Below, one piece after another: positions 26,150-41,630 of a stretch of 64,000 bases of DNA. Position numbers and translations under genes: made by a program. The first letter of the stretch is position 1. Every line of letters begins with the position of its first letter. Source of the DNA: Monomorium pharaonis (Eukaryota > Arthropoda > Insecta > Hymenoptera > Formicidae); contig NC_050474.1 in assembly GCF_013373865.1 (NCBI RefSeq), positions 2,132,001-2,196,000 on the forward strand. The letters are read 5' to 3'. The notes beneath the pieces were generated by a model. It ran no database searches. It saw only the letters and a list, made by a program, of their open reading frames with translations, and had not been told where the DNA came from.

Positions 26150-26272
26150 CCTCCGATTTTAATATGCTTTGGATGGTTTTTTTATATGTGAGAGAACGCA
26201 CATATAAAAAATATGTGTCTCTTATTTTTATCTATATTTCAACACATCCAAAGCTCATTAAAATCGGAGAGG
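26150..26272. mobile_element. 123-bp foldback (MITE-like) element
   Basis: The left arm starts CCTCCGATTTTAATATGC. The right arm is its near-complement, ending GCTCATTAAAATCGGAGAGG. The arms are about 25 bases, with a second inner hairpin at 26178-26212 (TTTTTTATATGTG with its complement). No internal coding capacity. Confidence 0.7.
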
Positions 26273-29200
26273 AATACTTGTTTTATAACACACAAAAGAT
26301 AATTGTAGTAAGTCAATTAATCTTTTTTTTTCTCGACGTAACATGTTAAAGATATTCTTTATTGTTCTTCTGACAATATCAAAGTTGTATCTCTTTGAGT
26401 AAGTAAAGTAATAGCGAAAGTATTTTCATCAAATCGACGGATTTAAACGTAATATCGTGAGAGCGGCGCGATTTAACGATTTGTCGCTTTCGGAAATTAA
26501 TTCAGTTCTCTTCTACAACGTTCAATATTCTTGGCATATTCTCGACAACTTCAATTTGTGCGGTAATTTCGAATCAAACGTAATTCTCATCGATTTTGCC
26601 CCGAGAGGAATACGTTTCGTTTACAAAGTCCAATGAATTCCAACATGCCACCCGAATTCATACATCGATAGGATAAATTTTATTGTGCGGAAGAAACGTG
26701 AAATTTTCATGTCGACATTGTATATAATATAATATGCAGGAAATATCTGTGAATTTATGCCTCGACATAAAGTTCATATGTCATAGTTTATTAATGTGTA
26801 ACCTTTAAAACATCTGTAAAAAGTACAAAGAAATAATCGGAGCAAATTATTCTGGAAACAAAACGAGACGTAGGTGTATATTTACCTCTGTATCTGATTT
26901 ATTGAAGCTGTTTTTACAATCAACGAGTTTATAAAGCTGACGTGAATTCGAAATATATCCACTGTTCTTTTGAGCGTTGGTAAATATTGATGATGATAAA
27001 TTTAAGTCCAAATCTAAATATAAACGATGTCACGTATTGACTTTAGAAAAGACTTCAATATTTTTAGCTATTTCAAAAGGAAATATCTTATTTCGCGTAT
27101 GAAGATGTTTGTGGAAGACAAATCACAAATCAATCACGGCAATATAAGCTATATTACAATCGAATTGTTTGTTACTTTTATGATGCAATTAGTACGAACA
27201 ATTTGTTGTCGGTATATTAGCAAACAACAAAAGATTTTAATTTACAAACGATTTAATCGATATCCATCTAATTGCGTTAGCCACAAGCTTACATTAACAT
27301 GTTATATTTGTCAAACTTTACATTGAACGAGATTTTATCATACAGTTATACATATTTCGCTTAAAAATGTACATAAATTTGTTGCCAAAAAAAATGAAAA
27401 AAATCTCTGAAAAGTATTATAGATAGTTTCAATAATTAATTAAATGCATAAAAAACTGCGAGTATTCATACAATAAACCGACAAATAGTAAATTTTAAGT
27501 TAAAAAGTAAAATTAAGAATTAAAATGTTAAAATATTCGCTTTACAGATAATTATGTAAGTAATATAAGCAAACATTATTTTTTTAATTTAATGACTTAT
27601 TATTATTATTTTATTAATCATGCTTCTTATAATTTTGCTAATATGTATTGGTAATATTTGTGATATAAAAGCATTTATAAATATTAATAAATTTTATGCG
27701 TAGCAAATCTATAAAATTCTTACACGTGGATGAATATATCACATATGCAATTTTTTATCATGTTTATTATAATACATAAAATTTCTGTATTATTTATATT
27801 AAATAATGATTACGTCTGTTTTAAGAGTATAATCACTATTTTATAATTAATATTTATTTGAAAATATAAAAATAATATTTAATATAATTTCATAGACAGA
27901 TTGAAAATGGTGCTTACAGTAGTTTTCTTTCTGAAAACAAGCTATATAAGTTTTTATTGTTTTTTATTATTATTGTCATCTCTGTGCTGTACATATATAT
28001 TCTATGTTTACATTTTTTATCATTCAAATTGAGAAGAGTTACTGATTACTTGATTTTGCAATTTTTAATCATGTTATGTTTTCATCAGTGTGTAATTGTG
28101 AAATGCATTTATCAAATCATGCAGTACAAAATTTCAAAACAGTCATAATTTTAATTAAAGAGATTCTATTATTTAAAAAATTCTATTTTAAATAGATATA
28201 CTCCTATTTAAAAAAATAAATAAAATAAAATGTAAGTTCTATCTTTTTGCAAGTTTATATTTACATAGTTGTGCTTTAAGACATATTTTCAAATAGACAT
28301 TAGCGTTTTTTATGAGAAAAACGCAAAGGTATTGTATATATTATAAAAAAATTACATTACTCTGACTTTATAATATACTTAATATTTCACGTTTCTCGTG
28401 AAATATTGTACAAAATTTTCCTTGCGAAGCATGATGCCATTTGAAGGTCTATAAAGCTTTTGCGGGGATTTATCCTAGATATTCTTCTACAAAAGCTCTC
28501 GTGACATATTTTCGTTTACAAGTTAATCCACTACTGCTATATTTTGTTTATAATCTCAATGCAATTGCGATAATTATATTATTTATATAATCGACATTTT
28601 TAAGCAATTCAATTTTTGTTATTCTATACATATATTTCAGTCAATATTGTTTACTCTTAGTTAATTGCTAATTGTAATGTGAATTAGAAGCTCTGAGTCA
28701 TTAACTTGTCATTAACTTCGTCTATATCTTCGCTTCTCTCACACTCTCCATTTATCCAAGTGCACAGTGATAGATAGTATCCGTTTAAAAGAACTAGTTA
28801 ATCAATCAAACGCTAATATCTTATGATAGTACCTCATATCTTTTTTAAGATAAAATTTAGCATCTATAAAAATCATTTAATTTAACAGAAAGGTAAAATC
28901 ATGATTAATGTCGTTTTGTTTATGACAATTTCTTATTAATTTAATTTGTGTTTGTCATTTGTACGTTTTATAAATAAATCATTCATAATTATTCACAATT
29001 ATAATAAAATTACTGATTGACAATTTCAAGTACCGACAAGATATATTAAATCGATAGTTATTACGTAATGATTGTAAATTCCGAAGTATGTGATGCAAAT
29101 AATCACTTTTCATCTTGACGCAATATAATATTTCAAAATGAGCATTATGATCCTATTGAGCTAATTTACTATTTGTCATTGTGTGTATGAATTTAAGTCT

Positions 29201-30462
29201 GTTATCAATATCTATACAAAAGATCGTTTTTGAGAATTATATCGTTTTTATTAGCACATTTTCAATAAATATATGCTATACACTCCTTTTTACACTTCTT
29301 CGACATATATTAGCGGGAGATTTCACATAGAGCTAATGCGAAATTGCAGCTTAAAAGGTTGTAATTTCATTCCACGTGTCAAGAAGTTGAAATGACATGG
29401 AAATTCGCATGACGTAGCCACTTGATCGTATCTCTGAACAAAAGAACGATCAAAGTTTCAGCGGACAATAAGTTAAAAGGGCTCAAGAATGTGATCTATG
29501 TAGGTTTGTAGAGAGTTCAAAAATAATGACGCAATGGAAACGTGAATAAATGTTGAAATAAAATGTGATGATATTAACGACATTGCCTGGATATTAGTTT
29601 CACCTCAATTGACAATGAAATATATTTTGCACTATAATAGCTATGTGGTTCTGACGTATAAAAAAGGCTGAAAGAATGTCTTTTGTCCGTTCGTTCCATA
29701 TATTCGCAAGTATTTGTTATTTAATATTCAATTTTCCAGAATTGAGATTTAAAAAAATAAGGATTTTTGTCATATCTATGTCACAATCGAAAAGCTAACA
29801 TCGGCATTGATAAATTGCATGAAATACTTTTATTCTGAAATTTATCTTAATATTTAAACTAGATATATTAACAACATTTACTGGCCAATTTTCTGCTTCT
29901 TATTTTTAGCGGAGATTGCATGTAATAACATTAAAAGTTAAAAGATTAACCAACAACAACCTTGAATCAAATTTCAAAATATTCTACATAATATCTGTTT
30001 AATAATTCATACAAGATGATTTTTAATAGGTACGGAAGAGTATTGAAAGTATTCATACAACATAGACTCCGCTTTTAAAATATCTTTTTTTAAATATAAT
30101 AATCAACTTTATATATTTCTTTTCAAAAATATAAATATAGATAAGTTCTGTTCTTGTTTAATAAAAAAGGAGCAATAGTTTTTAAATATTTGAATCATTG
30201 TGTATAGATATTACAAAATTTTACCTATGTATTTATATACAGATATATAGTATTATTTGTAGGACAAATTTGTAGAGTGTGATTGTTTCAGCACAATACA
30301 TTTTTCTCATATCAAGTGTCAAATATACTTAAAGGAAAGACGTTTCTCAGCGATAGGTCTTAGCGCCATTGCCGCTGACAGCTCTTTCATCATGATATTT
30401 TCGAATTGTTTCTTGTGTATTGGAGTAAACGCGCGCCTTGGGAAAATATAAAACTAATAGAC
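26273..30462. other. Intergenic AT-rich sequence, no gene seen
   Basis: The sequence at 26400-26640 is slightly GC-richer and less repetitive but has no supportable exon. No RNA gene was recognised. Confidence 0.45.
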
Positions 30463-30588
30463 ATGGGGTGCGTTCCGTTTCACGTATAATACGCATGATG
30501 CATCGTTCATCCTTGTTGTTTGTCAAACGTTAAACAAGGATTAACAATGCATTATGCGCATCATGTGTTGAAACGGAACGCAGCCATG
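30463..30588. mobile_element. 126-bp foldback MITE with TGCGTTCCGTTTCA termini
   Basis: The left end GGTGCGTTCCGTTTCAC pairs with the right end TTGAAACGGAACGCAGC. Both arms continue inward through imperfect copies of ATGCATCGTTCATCCTTG to a small centre at CAAACGTTAAAC, so nearly the whole element folds back on itself. No open reading frame. A classic non-autonomous DNA element by structure; the family was not identified. Confidence 0.8.
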
Positions 30589-30921
30589 GAAAACATAATT
30601 TATTTTAAAAAATAAACAACACAAGTCATAAGTCCGAATAACATATTGCGCAATTTACGTCCATAATAATTTTTATATTCTGTCAATCACGAGAAGTGCA
30701 CAAATCCCCAAACGTCATGACGTCATCAATCCACACTGTGAATGACACTTGTCGAAGTAATCAATGCGAAAAAAAGATTTCAAATTCCATATTCTATTAT
30801 AAGCCGCTTTTATTTATTGATTATCACGCGTTGTGCAATTTACGAAAATATTAGATGATACAGATTATATTATCTTTTTTATATTTATTAATTCATTAAA
30901 TTGCTCTTTATATTTTTCCTG

Positions 30922-31008
30922 TATACAATTTTTATAAAACCAATCGAATTACTGATTTAAAACACTTCGGTTTTAAATCGGTAATTAATAAATAAAAAAA
31001 TTGTATAA
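30922..31008. repeat. Imperfect inverted repeat of about 85 bp
   Basis: TACAATTTTTAT...ACTGATTTAAAAC pairs with GTTTTAAATCGGTAAT...AAAAAATTGTA around an ACTTCG loop. It may be a decayed foldback element. Confidence 0.6.
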
Positions 31009-34000
31009 TAAAATCATATAATAAAAAATGTAGTTGTCAAAATGATTAATGCATTGCTATTGTCAAACTTGGCTTTACTATGTTTAAATAATTTTCCAAT
31101 AAAAGATCTTACATGGCCATAAAAAGAAAATTAAAGTTTAATATGATAAAATAAATGCTCAAGCAAATGCTTCAAAAAGCATACACCTTTTTGCTGTAGA
31201 TTGTGATGATTGTTTCAGGATCTTTGTTTTTCACGAAATTCCCATTCCTCGCGGATCATTACTTTAAAAGAAAGTAGTACAATAAAGACGTCAAAGAAGA
31301 CGTATATATTAAAGCAGAAGTATTCCAATTTATAGCAAAAGAAAAGTTGCTGAATAATCTATGAAAAGATCAATTTGCAAATTGCATACGATAATATTAT
31401 TAGATATAAAGAATGTTGTAAAGGAAATTCTTCGTGGTTCTGTTATGTCAGACTAGTTCTTCAGAAGCTAGGGAAAATGAAAAATATATGCAGTACCAAT
31501 AAAGTAGCAGCATGAAGCGTCAACAAAACGTAAAGACAATTTATTTCAAGAAAATCGAAAAAGAATATGAACAAACGTATAAAGCAAAGCAGATTGCTAA
31601 ACGTTACTACTGAAAAGCTACAGTAGTGAATTATAAAGAGAAAGGAATGAAAGCTGTGTGCGTTCAATCATATTGTGTCGTTTCTATGAAAACGCTTGAC
31701 TCGACATTCATTTCTTCATCATAGAACAATGAGTCGCGAGACATCCATGTCGTTATGTCAATACAATGTATCGTCAACTATTAATTTTGTATATGGTGTA
31801 CATACAGGGTCACGCTCGACATATGTGTAACATACTCAAGAGAATGGGATGAAATACACGTTCTTGAGTACACACGGGCCGATATACGCTATTACAACAA
31901 TACATTGATATTATAGGCACAATGCCTCGTGCAATTTGAATGTAATGAAACATGGCAATAAACCCATTGTAAAATGAATAGAGACTAAACAATCTCATAA
32001 TAATAAATTTAAATAACGCACGTTTAGAGTTTTTAATATCGGATCTTCTTCAAAGGGCAATGAAAGCTTAGAGTATTAAAAAGTAAGTTGCACGTATCTT
32101 TCTATTTGGATTTTGTTTAATCGCTAAGAGCAATATATGCGAGGTCAAGTTTAAATGACGCGAGTTGTCTAATGCCCCAAGGAAATGTAAAAGGATATCC
32201 AGAGTCGAACTGTTGTCGTCGTGGTAAATGCTTCTGCCTCGCTTGAATTTCTCCTGAGAATGGTAAGGTGCTGTTAATTTTATATCATCAGGTATATTTC
32301 GAAAAAGAATATCTTTTAGAGCACGTTTTATTATTTAAACATAAATGAAAAAACACATCCATTTCCTTTTAACGGATTCTCTTCGACTAACAAATTTGCT
32401 CGATTTTTCTTAAGTTTTTCTATGGAATAATATTTAAAATTCATCATATGCAAAACTCACCAGTAATATCGCGAGACTGATGAATAAAATAGAGTGGCTA
32501 GAGATTTTTTTTGCATGTAAGTTTGCATGTAAGTAAGAGAAGTTTTGCATGTAAATTATAAACAAAAATTTATGGCAAAACTTTATTACTTGTTTTTTCA
32601 AATATAAAAAGTTATTTTTATGTTTTTAAAATAAAACAGGTAAAAATTTTAAATTATCTTTAATCTTTGTGTGTGTGTGTGTGTGTGTGTGTGTTTTATA
32701 CTTAATCTCAAAAATATGTTTTAGGTTAATAAAACATTACGTGATTCTCGTTAATTACAGAGGAAAACAGATTTCCAAGTATTCTAGTAAGTATTTCATT
32801 ACTGTTTATTTGTAGATAATTATTTTACGCTATTTAGTTTGTGTACAATAAATTGTCCTGATTTAATCTTACAAGTAAGGAGCGTCAAAGTGAGATAGAA
32901 AATGCCGAGAGAAAATGCAATGAATATTTCAACATCTCATGCATACTCCATGCATATTACATTAAATCATTATAGTGAATATCATATATCAAAAAAGATG
33001 TTGCACACTGTTTTGTACACTCTAAATATCTATTAAATTTACCTTATTAAAATTGACGTTCGCAATAACAAGCTAATTTTGCTTGACAAATAGCCTAACG
33101 TAACCTAATTTAAAAAACATGCAAGCGAGAGAGCGAATAAACAAACAAGAATGAAAACGCTTCAAAATTCTTCACGCAAAATCTATCTGAGATAAGATGA
33201 CTTTGATGCATTTCCCGCAGTATCCTTTTTCTATTCGTTTTTCATGTTGTCACGTATTCTTTAGGACTTTAGGATGTCTAGACAAGCATTAATGGCATTT
33301 CATAGTTGTACTACGACGTAAATGATTGTAACTAGATGAAACAGTAAAAGAGTTGAGAAAATTACATGCAAAAGATAATAAAGAAATAATAAGTTAACAA
33401 TGATACTTCAAAATTTATGTGTTCCGATATAATAATCTTAAAATATAATTGCTATAAATCTATAGCTTTTGAAGCTGTAAAATAGCTTCAGAAATCGAAA
33501 GCTGATAAATGTTAAGTCCAAACGTAATACGTAGATGCAATGCGTAGACCACGTAGACACAATAGAATGCTGAAAATATAGAAAATCGATAGGTACTTGA
33601 GAATATGTTAATCATACATGAGAAATATCAGTGAAACCGTTTTACAAAATTGCTATATCATTGAGCTCGGAAATAATATGGAAAAGAGCGTGACAATAAA
33701 AATAATGCAATATATATTATACTGAGAAAAAAGGATATAAATTAAAGTTTATAAAAAACATCATCGTCTTTATCATTATTCATACATATCATAATTTTAT
33801 TATAATCTATAATTTTACATCTTAAGTTTTATATTTCCAGAAAAATTTCATGTTAAAATGTGACGCCTAATTGTTTTACGAGCGTCTCTGACATAAATTT
33901 CTAATCTTGTATGAAAGACTTGACGAACATGCTCGTAAAAGGATATTAATCGTTCGCAAAGAGGTGGAAGTAAATATAAGAGGCAAGTAATGCTCCTCTC

Positions 34001-37000
34001 GGGAAGCATAATGTTTCGAGGAAATAGCGAACAAGCGCAACCTAAGGAACTTCCAATGTTCCTCGATCAAAGATGATATAGAGATGCGGATAACCGCCAC
34101 TATGCATCGTCACCGTATTCTGCCTCTTACCTCATTATCCACGTCCAGTTACCGATATTTCTGCTGACGTTTCTCTCTGTTCATTACCTCGGGTTAGCGT
34201 CTTTACGTAGAGATCGGTGAAACTAAAAGCCACCGGTTAGGATATAGTCAAATAATCAAAATAAAAATAATCCCTGTTATGATCGCCTTGACAAAAATCG
34301 TCTGCGACAATTTGCATAATTTCGAGATGTTTAAGCATAAACGTAGTAAAAATAGTTGGAGTGTATTCAGTGCTGGTAGCAGAAAAAAACAAAAAGTAGT
34401 TGTAATCTCTCTTTAGCTCTAATTTATGCATTGGTGTAAAGCAGCTTTGTAATTGTTATAAAACTTTCTTTATATGACTTACATTTAGTTCCGACAGAAA
34501 CTAAAGGCAAAAACCCATCACATTGAAGAATTTTATAACAGTTGCAAAGCTGCTTTTTCTGCTGAACTCAGCCATTGATTGCCTCTTGTCTGATTATCTT
34601 TTCTCTCTTTTAAAGTTATCGTTTTCCATCTTTTTTTATGTGATCTTCAAATCTCGCACTTTACGGTTCTTACGCTTCTCGGTCTACATTTTCTATATCT
34701 ACGAGTTTCAGCAAGAAACTTGAAGAGAAATATTAACCCGCGTTCAACATCGTGACAGGACACTTCCCACTTATAACGCTACATGTTGACAAATTATATT
34801 CAGTTATGTCATTCTGTTAAAATCAGGATTAACTTTGTTTCGATTATGATATATTATGTGGAATAATATGTATAGTAATTATTTTCCTATATTATTGAAT
34901 AATATAAAGTGAAATATTTAAAGATAAAACGTATGGCAAAGAAAATCAAATAACCAGTCATTGTAAAAAAATTAATATTTTTATATACTTACTTCTGTAT
35001 TTTAATATTATTTGCAATATTTTGTAATTATGCTACAAGCATTATTGATCATTATTAGTGTTTTTTAATGTAAAATTCTTAGAAACATTCTTAATGTTGC
35101 GAAAAACTTTTGCCCTCTCGAGATTTTGTCTTTACTAATAATATTTAAAAAATGTTTTTCTCAGCGGTGTTATATACCTAACGTTTCTAGTAGAAAATCA
35201 ATACTTTCGAAGGAACTTTGGAAGTGTCTATCTTTCAGTAGATCGTACATACATTTCCGTATAACAATAGCCTCAACGTTATCTTTTAAAGAAATATGCT
35301 GTATATGTCATTCGCGCAATTCGATACCAATTGTTTTTTATGTGTATAGATCCGTCATCCCGCATGTTGTAATGTTATTGTACATTTATTAATATAAAAT
35401 TCTCATGAAAGTCCATGAAAAACAATTTTGTCTTTTATATCAATGTATTATAATTTAAAAAAAAAGTCGTCAAATAGATCTTGATAGACCTGATTTAGAT
35501 TTTTTCATAAACCTCCTAAAACGATATCCTTTTATTTTTAAGAAATTAAACACTGCACTGTATTAATACTAACAAAAACATGATCTACTTATATATTATA
35601 ATTACAGAAGTAAAAACTATAGTTTATAACATTATCCTTTTTAGTGACATTTATGTTTTCAAAATTTTATTTTTAGTCTTTGTTTAAAAAATGTTATCCA
35701 AAAACACAATTGTATGCCAGTATTGATGACTTTTCTCTATTATTTCAATTATAATGTAGTACATAGCTATTTCTATAATTTGTCTGTATAAATTTCCATC
35801 TTGCAATGTATTAATTTTTATGTATTTATATTTTTAAAATAAACTTTTCACATTTATTTTGCAACAACACGGCGTAAAGAATTATCTTTATTAATATTGA
35901 TAGTGTAGGTATATTGCCCAAGTAAACACCATGGAATTTACTATGCACTGTCCTACGCAAATTGCCGCCGAATATTTCATCGATCCAATTAGCATATTCA
36001 TATATTCATTAATACATAATTTATATCATATTGAGTATTTAAAATTTAATCATAGTATATGTTTAGGAGAAAAAAGCTTCTAAATTCATTCATTTAAAGA
36101 GTAGTTTATTTATTCTATACCAAATTACGAATGTTCATGGAAAGATATTGCTATTAATAGGAAAGTCATTATTCAAAGAATAACAGCCAAAAATGTACTT
36201 TCAACCATCGACGTACACGTTTAGTTCAACATCTCTTTTGAATCATTAAAGAAATTTTGGCATGTACATATATCGTATGGTACTATTCCGTAAGTATGAC
36301 TTTTATGATATGCAACCTACCATTTCATTAACTAAAGCATCGTCACATGAGTTACGGTTTATCAGTAAGTTACATACCAAGTAGTTGCTGACAACAAATC
36401 AATTTTAATCTTAAGAATAGTAACGTACTTTATTTAGAAACATATCAAGTTTCTTATAAATGTGTAAAGTTTTCTCTTATGCTTTTTTCTTTCCATACTT
36501 TAATTTAACTTTTTTCAAATCGCGTTAATCAAGTTATTCTATAATAAATTATACGTCTTAATAAATTTGCTAATATAAAATATTTTGTGAATAATTATCG
36601 TAGCAATTTTTACATCAAATGCATTAGGCATTTTAATTAAATGCGGATTAATATTTATATTATTCAGAGATGAAGTAGTACAATCCTATAAAGTAAAACA
36701 TATTTTTTAACGGAATATTCATAATTGCAAAAACCGTTTATTTTCCGAAGAGAAAAGTGCTTGGTCACGCATATTACAATCTGTTACTTATTCCGCCAAA
36801 TGATTTACAAGAGTATCGAACAAAGAAGTGATTTAGTGATGTAGTAACTGTTAGAGTTTATCGCGGCTGTAGACGTAAAGATTTTAAATTATCTTTGATG
36901 ACTAACAGAAACTTAAGATGAATTTTTTTTAATTAAAAAAATCACTAAAAATCGTACCAAAAGTACGAGTAAGTTTTAATATTTTGCATATTACAAAAAT

Positions 37001-40000
37001 ATTATATTAATCATAAATATTATTTAATTTAGTATATATTATATTTACTGTAAAATATTTACTTTCCACCTTCTGTGGAAAAGATTAAATATTTTCGTTA
37101 CTCGTTTATTGCACATCAAAGACATGACGATGCAACTGTATTGTTTCTTCGACAGTTTAAAGACCATAGAGAATTTAAAATTGTTCTTGTGAATGCTTCC
37201 GGCTTTTATCAGACAATTGTTAATACTATTTTCAAAACTTTTCCTCTTTTTTCTCTCAAAACTATTAAAAATTAAGTTATTATATTATTAAAAATTAATT
37301 TAATTCAATTATTAAAAAATCTTTTAATTTGACGAAGGATATTAATAATATGTCTATATTAATTTAATTTTATAAACATATATTTTTTTATTTTCTTTAA
37401 TATTATTTTGCAAATTGTCGCTATATACAAGTTTAAATAAATTAAAATTTTTAAACATTTTTAGTTTAATGCTTCAAAATCAATTGCTTTGATATTTGAA
37501 CGTATAAGATAATCGATTTAATTTAGCAATTAAGCATTTTATATAACGAGTTATATATATTATATTACTCAATATAATAAAATCACGCATGATCTATTTC
37601 TTTGGCTAAAAGAGAAGAAACAAAAATAATAAAGTTCTAAAGATGACCATTCTTTATTTATATTATTATGTGTGAAATTTAATTAACAATAAATGGACGT
37701 TTGTTTATTTATTTGTCTCTTAATTTTTGACTTTAAATTTTCAACATTTTCATAATTATACAATCATTAATATCATAATTATACAATTATCAATCTTCTA
37801 ATTATAATATATAATCATGCGACATCCTGTATTATTTGTTTATATATAATTATACTTGTATTTGTAACTCAAATTGCATAAACAGAGCACAAGCAGTGAT
37901 TTTAGTTAAATTCAACGGCAATCTGTTTATATGTTGTTATAAACAATGAGTTAAATATGTGTATCGATGAATTCCACACATCACTTTATCAAAGGTTTAC
38001 ATAATTTAATTATCCTACAATTTAAATTAATTGTTCTAATTTGAGTGCAATGATGATAACTCAATACATTATCAAGCCATTTCTTGTTAGAATTATGGAT
38101 GGTTTGCGTTTATCAAGACAGAATCAACGAGAAACCAATTTCAAACTGAGCTCAGTTGTTAACGAGCATAAACGTCATTGATACGAGCTATCGTCTTTCA
38201 GTAGCACGAAAGCGGTAACGATTTCAAGCTCAATAACATTGAAAATTCGTTGGCTAAAATGTAAAGAAATAAGAATAAAGAAAGCTTTAAGTTATATATA
38301 TTCAACTCTTTGTTCAGAAAACGATCATTATTATAATGTATATAATATACAATATTATAATGTACATATTGTAACTATTGTTTGAAAGAAAAAGAATCTA
38401 ACAACGAAATGAATTTTTTTTTCTTGATAGATTGTTTGAAAGAAGTAAATTGAATGGTATTTCAATAAACGAAAAAGTATTCTTGTATTCTAGTATTCTA
38501 ATCGAATCCCAATCTTTTTATGAATTTGGAATAAATCTGACAAAATCTCAGAGTAGCTTTTAATGTTTTTAATCTATATCTTATCATTTTTATTTCCTTT
38601 GTGTAAATAGTGTATGTAAAATACTATAACAGAAAATGCAAATAAAGACGCGATGTTTTCAAATCTCTTTATCTAGTTTGCCACGATGTGAAGTGGAGTT
38701 AAATCAAAAGTGACGTTGCGTCCCGATGCTTTCGTATCACGGCTTTGGCAATTTCTACTAAAACACACACTAATCAACATGGCAACGAGATGTTACTTCC
38801 TATTGTTCATCGATGTTCCCTCACTGTCGTTTTTAATAACAGTAATATGAAGTTCATCAAGGGTCTATCAGTCAAACAGTAAGAACCAATTGCCATATGT
38901 CGTCATATGTCAAACTTTTTGATGAAAATGGAATACATGTATACAGCTTTTTCGTCGTATCTTTAAATTTATATAATTTTCATGTATACAAAATGTCCCA
39001 TATAATACTAAAAAAATTATTCACGATGTGATATCTACATTAAAAAAATTACGTTAAGAAATAAAGCAGATTTAGAAAATACTAATAAAAAAAGTAAGAA
39101 ACGAAAGAATTTCTCTATTTCACTTCTAGATATAAAAAGTTATAAAAATGAGAGAACAGCTTTTATGTGTTACACATACTAAAATGCGCAGAGATTACGT
39201 AAGCACATATAAGATCACGCAGTTAAAAAAACTGGTTACAGCCTTGATGCAATATTAGTTTTAACGAATATATAACTTCTCTCTTTTTATTACAGTTATG
39301 TTGGTTACTTCGTAGAAGACGCAGCATAATATGATTTAGTTCTTTACACATTACATTTATATATAACATATTTATAAATAATATGCTGTACACATAAATA
39401 TAAATTATTTTTATACATCTAAAACATGTTTAATATATGTTTTATTATGTTACTAATAATAACAAATATTGTGTAATAGACTTTCTTTATATTTAATTAA
39501 ATTATTTTCCTTTGGTTCATCATGATCTTTTCATAAAAGAATAAAAAAATTAAATATTTGATAAGATTTGATATGGCTTTATGCATTTTCCATTATCCAT
39601 TAACCATTTGATAATCGGAGAATTTCTCAGATTATTTAATTTGCATAACATTCGCGCTTTAATAAAAAAATGTTCTAAATATTTTACTAGAATTACGAAA
39701 CATATGCATATGACGAGACAATTTTCTTTATCAAATTATACTACCGTTTATATAAACATACAGGCGCATAGCTGCATTTTAATCATACTTTAAAATATGA
39801 TTTTACGTACGCAAACATTTATTATAGCATAACTGTGATGCGTTTAAAAAATGCATAATCATATTTTTACGAAAAAAAAGCTGATTATATTTTTCAATTA
39901 AATTGATTTCAAAACAAATTGTGTAAACATCTGGCAATGTTATTAGCTTCACTTCAAAATTTAATATAACACAACAATTTAAAATTTATTATGTGTTGCT

Positions 40001-41630
40001 GTATTATATTTATAAGATTACTTTAATAGTTAAAATTTATTAGTCTACATTAAAATTGTGTACAAAATAATACAAACGATATGCAATGTATCACGTAAAG
40101 GATAAAAATATGTAATATAAAAAAATTACATATAAAATACTGTAGTGACAACATAATAAAAAACTCTAAACTATTTTATTAAGAAAAGATTTTTAAATGA
40201 AAAAACAAATTATAAATCAAAAGTAATAATACTCTACAGCACAATATACATATAATGAAAATATCATATGGAATGTACGTAAATATATAAATATCTGTGT
40301 TTGCAAAACGCATTTTCTATTATCAGAAATCGTCGTACATATCAAAAACTGCGTTCTATTTAAAAAAAATTATGTTTTTAAACTATCTTTACAATCATTT
40401 ATAGAAATTTCGTGGAAGTATTAATAATGTAGAAATCCAAGCGAATTTTCATAATACAAATCAGATTAAACTTTCTATGAACAATTCAAAACCGCGCAAC
40501 CTTAATGCTCAGATTTCTACATGCCATCTGATGCACTTTCCTCGTTCTCTTACACGCGCATACAAATATTCAAATCTTTTGCTTTCTCAAAATACATTTA
40601 CGGTTATAACACTAAACATTTATCATATTATTTTAATAATTGTTATTTCTTAATTGTACAAATAATAATTTTTGTCAATTTATATTATGCAATTAAATAA
40701 CGATTAATGAGTAATTAACTTTCGTATTGCTTAATTTTACGCTTCAAAATTGTTTTATTAACGTTTAGATAATAATTGATTACAATGTATAATTAAACAT
40801 ATTTTAGTCAGTCCCATTAAATAATATTAAAATTTTATTTTAAGCAAAATTTGTAATTATGTCGTGTTAAAAACATTAAATCTACAAATAAAATTAAATT
40901 TTAATACGTTTTCAAGAGATATTTTTCGTAAATTATTACAATTTTCTGCGTAATTTAAATAACATTATTAGAGTACAGATAACTGACATATTAAAATTGG
41001 GATAAATTAATTATTATTAATATCTACATATTTATAATATCTATATATTTATTTAAAATGGTAACAATAAGAACTTCATTATTGTTATAATTACCGATAG
41101 ACATTTTTGCATTTGAACATTGTTAGGGAATCCAAAGATTATCCTCTGAGATCAATAGAATACTCTGTCATTAATAACGTTAATGACATATTCTGTTCGA
41201 GATAGCTAGTAAACTTTAAAATGCTTCTATTGCATTCAATATACTTTTGTATACCTAAGAATCTGAATTTAGTTTTCACGTCACGTTCGCGTTGATGTTT
41301 TCTAGTATAAAGTCACCAGCAGTCCTAAGTCATTTTTCCTAATATTATTTTCTTTTCTTTTACAATTTTTCTTTTCTTTTACTTTCTTTGTTTTGCTGTT
41401 ATATATTTTTTAAATTCAGTTTACATTATAGATCTTTTAAATGTGTAAACATGTTAAATATTTATGACCACTCTAAAGACTAAAGATATTTTTGGATATT
41501 TCTAGTGCAGCAAAAAATGTAGCAACAAAAATTAAGTAAAGTAATAGGAATGTCCTCGTAATATGCAATTTATGTATTTAATCTTTTGATTGAAAATTGC
41601 GAGATTAATTCGTAATTATTTGTACGTAAT
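31009..41630. other. Long AT-rich interval without recognisable genes
   Basis: About 10.6 kb with no supportable exon or RNA gene. GC-richer, less repetitive patches lie at about 33880-34220 and 38640-38880. The first contains a 74-codon minus-strand frame without family resemblance. They are candidates for regulatory or unrecognised non-coding exons only. A (TG)n run is at 32668-32694. Confidence 0.45.
32668..32694. repeat. (TG)n microsatellite
   Basis: Uninterrupted TG dinucleotide run of about 27 bases. Confidence 0.95.

Noticed and set aside
31800..31998. Segment starting CATACAGGGT, possibly a transposon end
   Set aside because: No matching opposite end or target duplication was found nearby; only a weak 8-bp inverted repeat.
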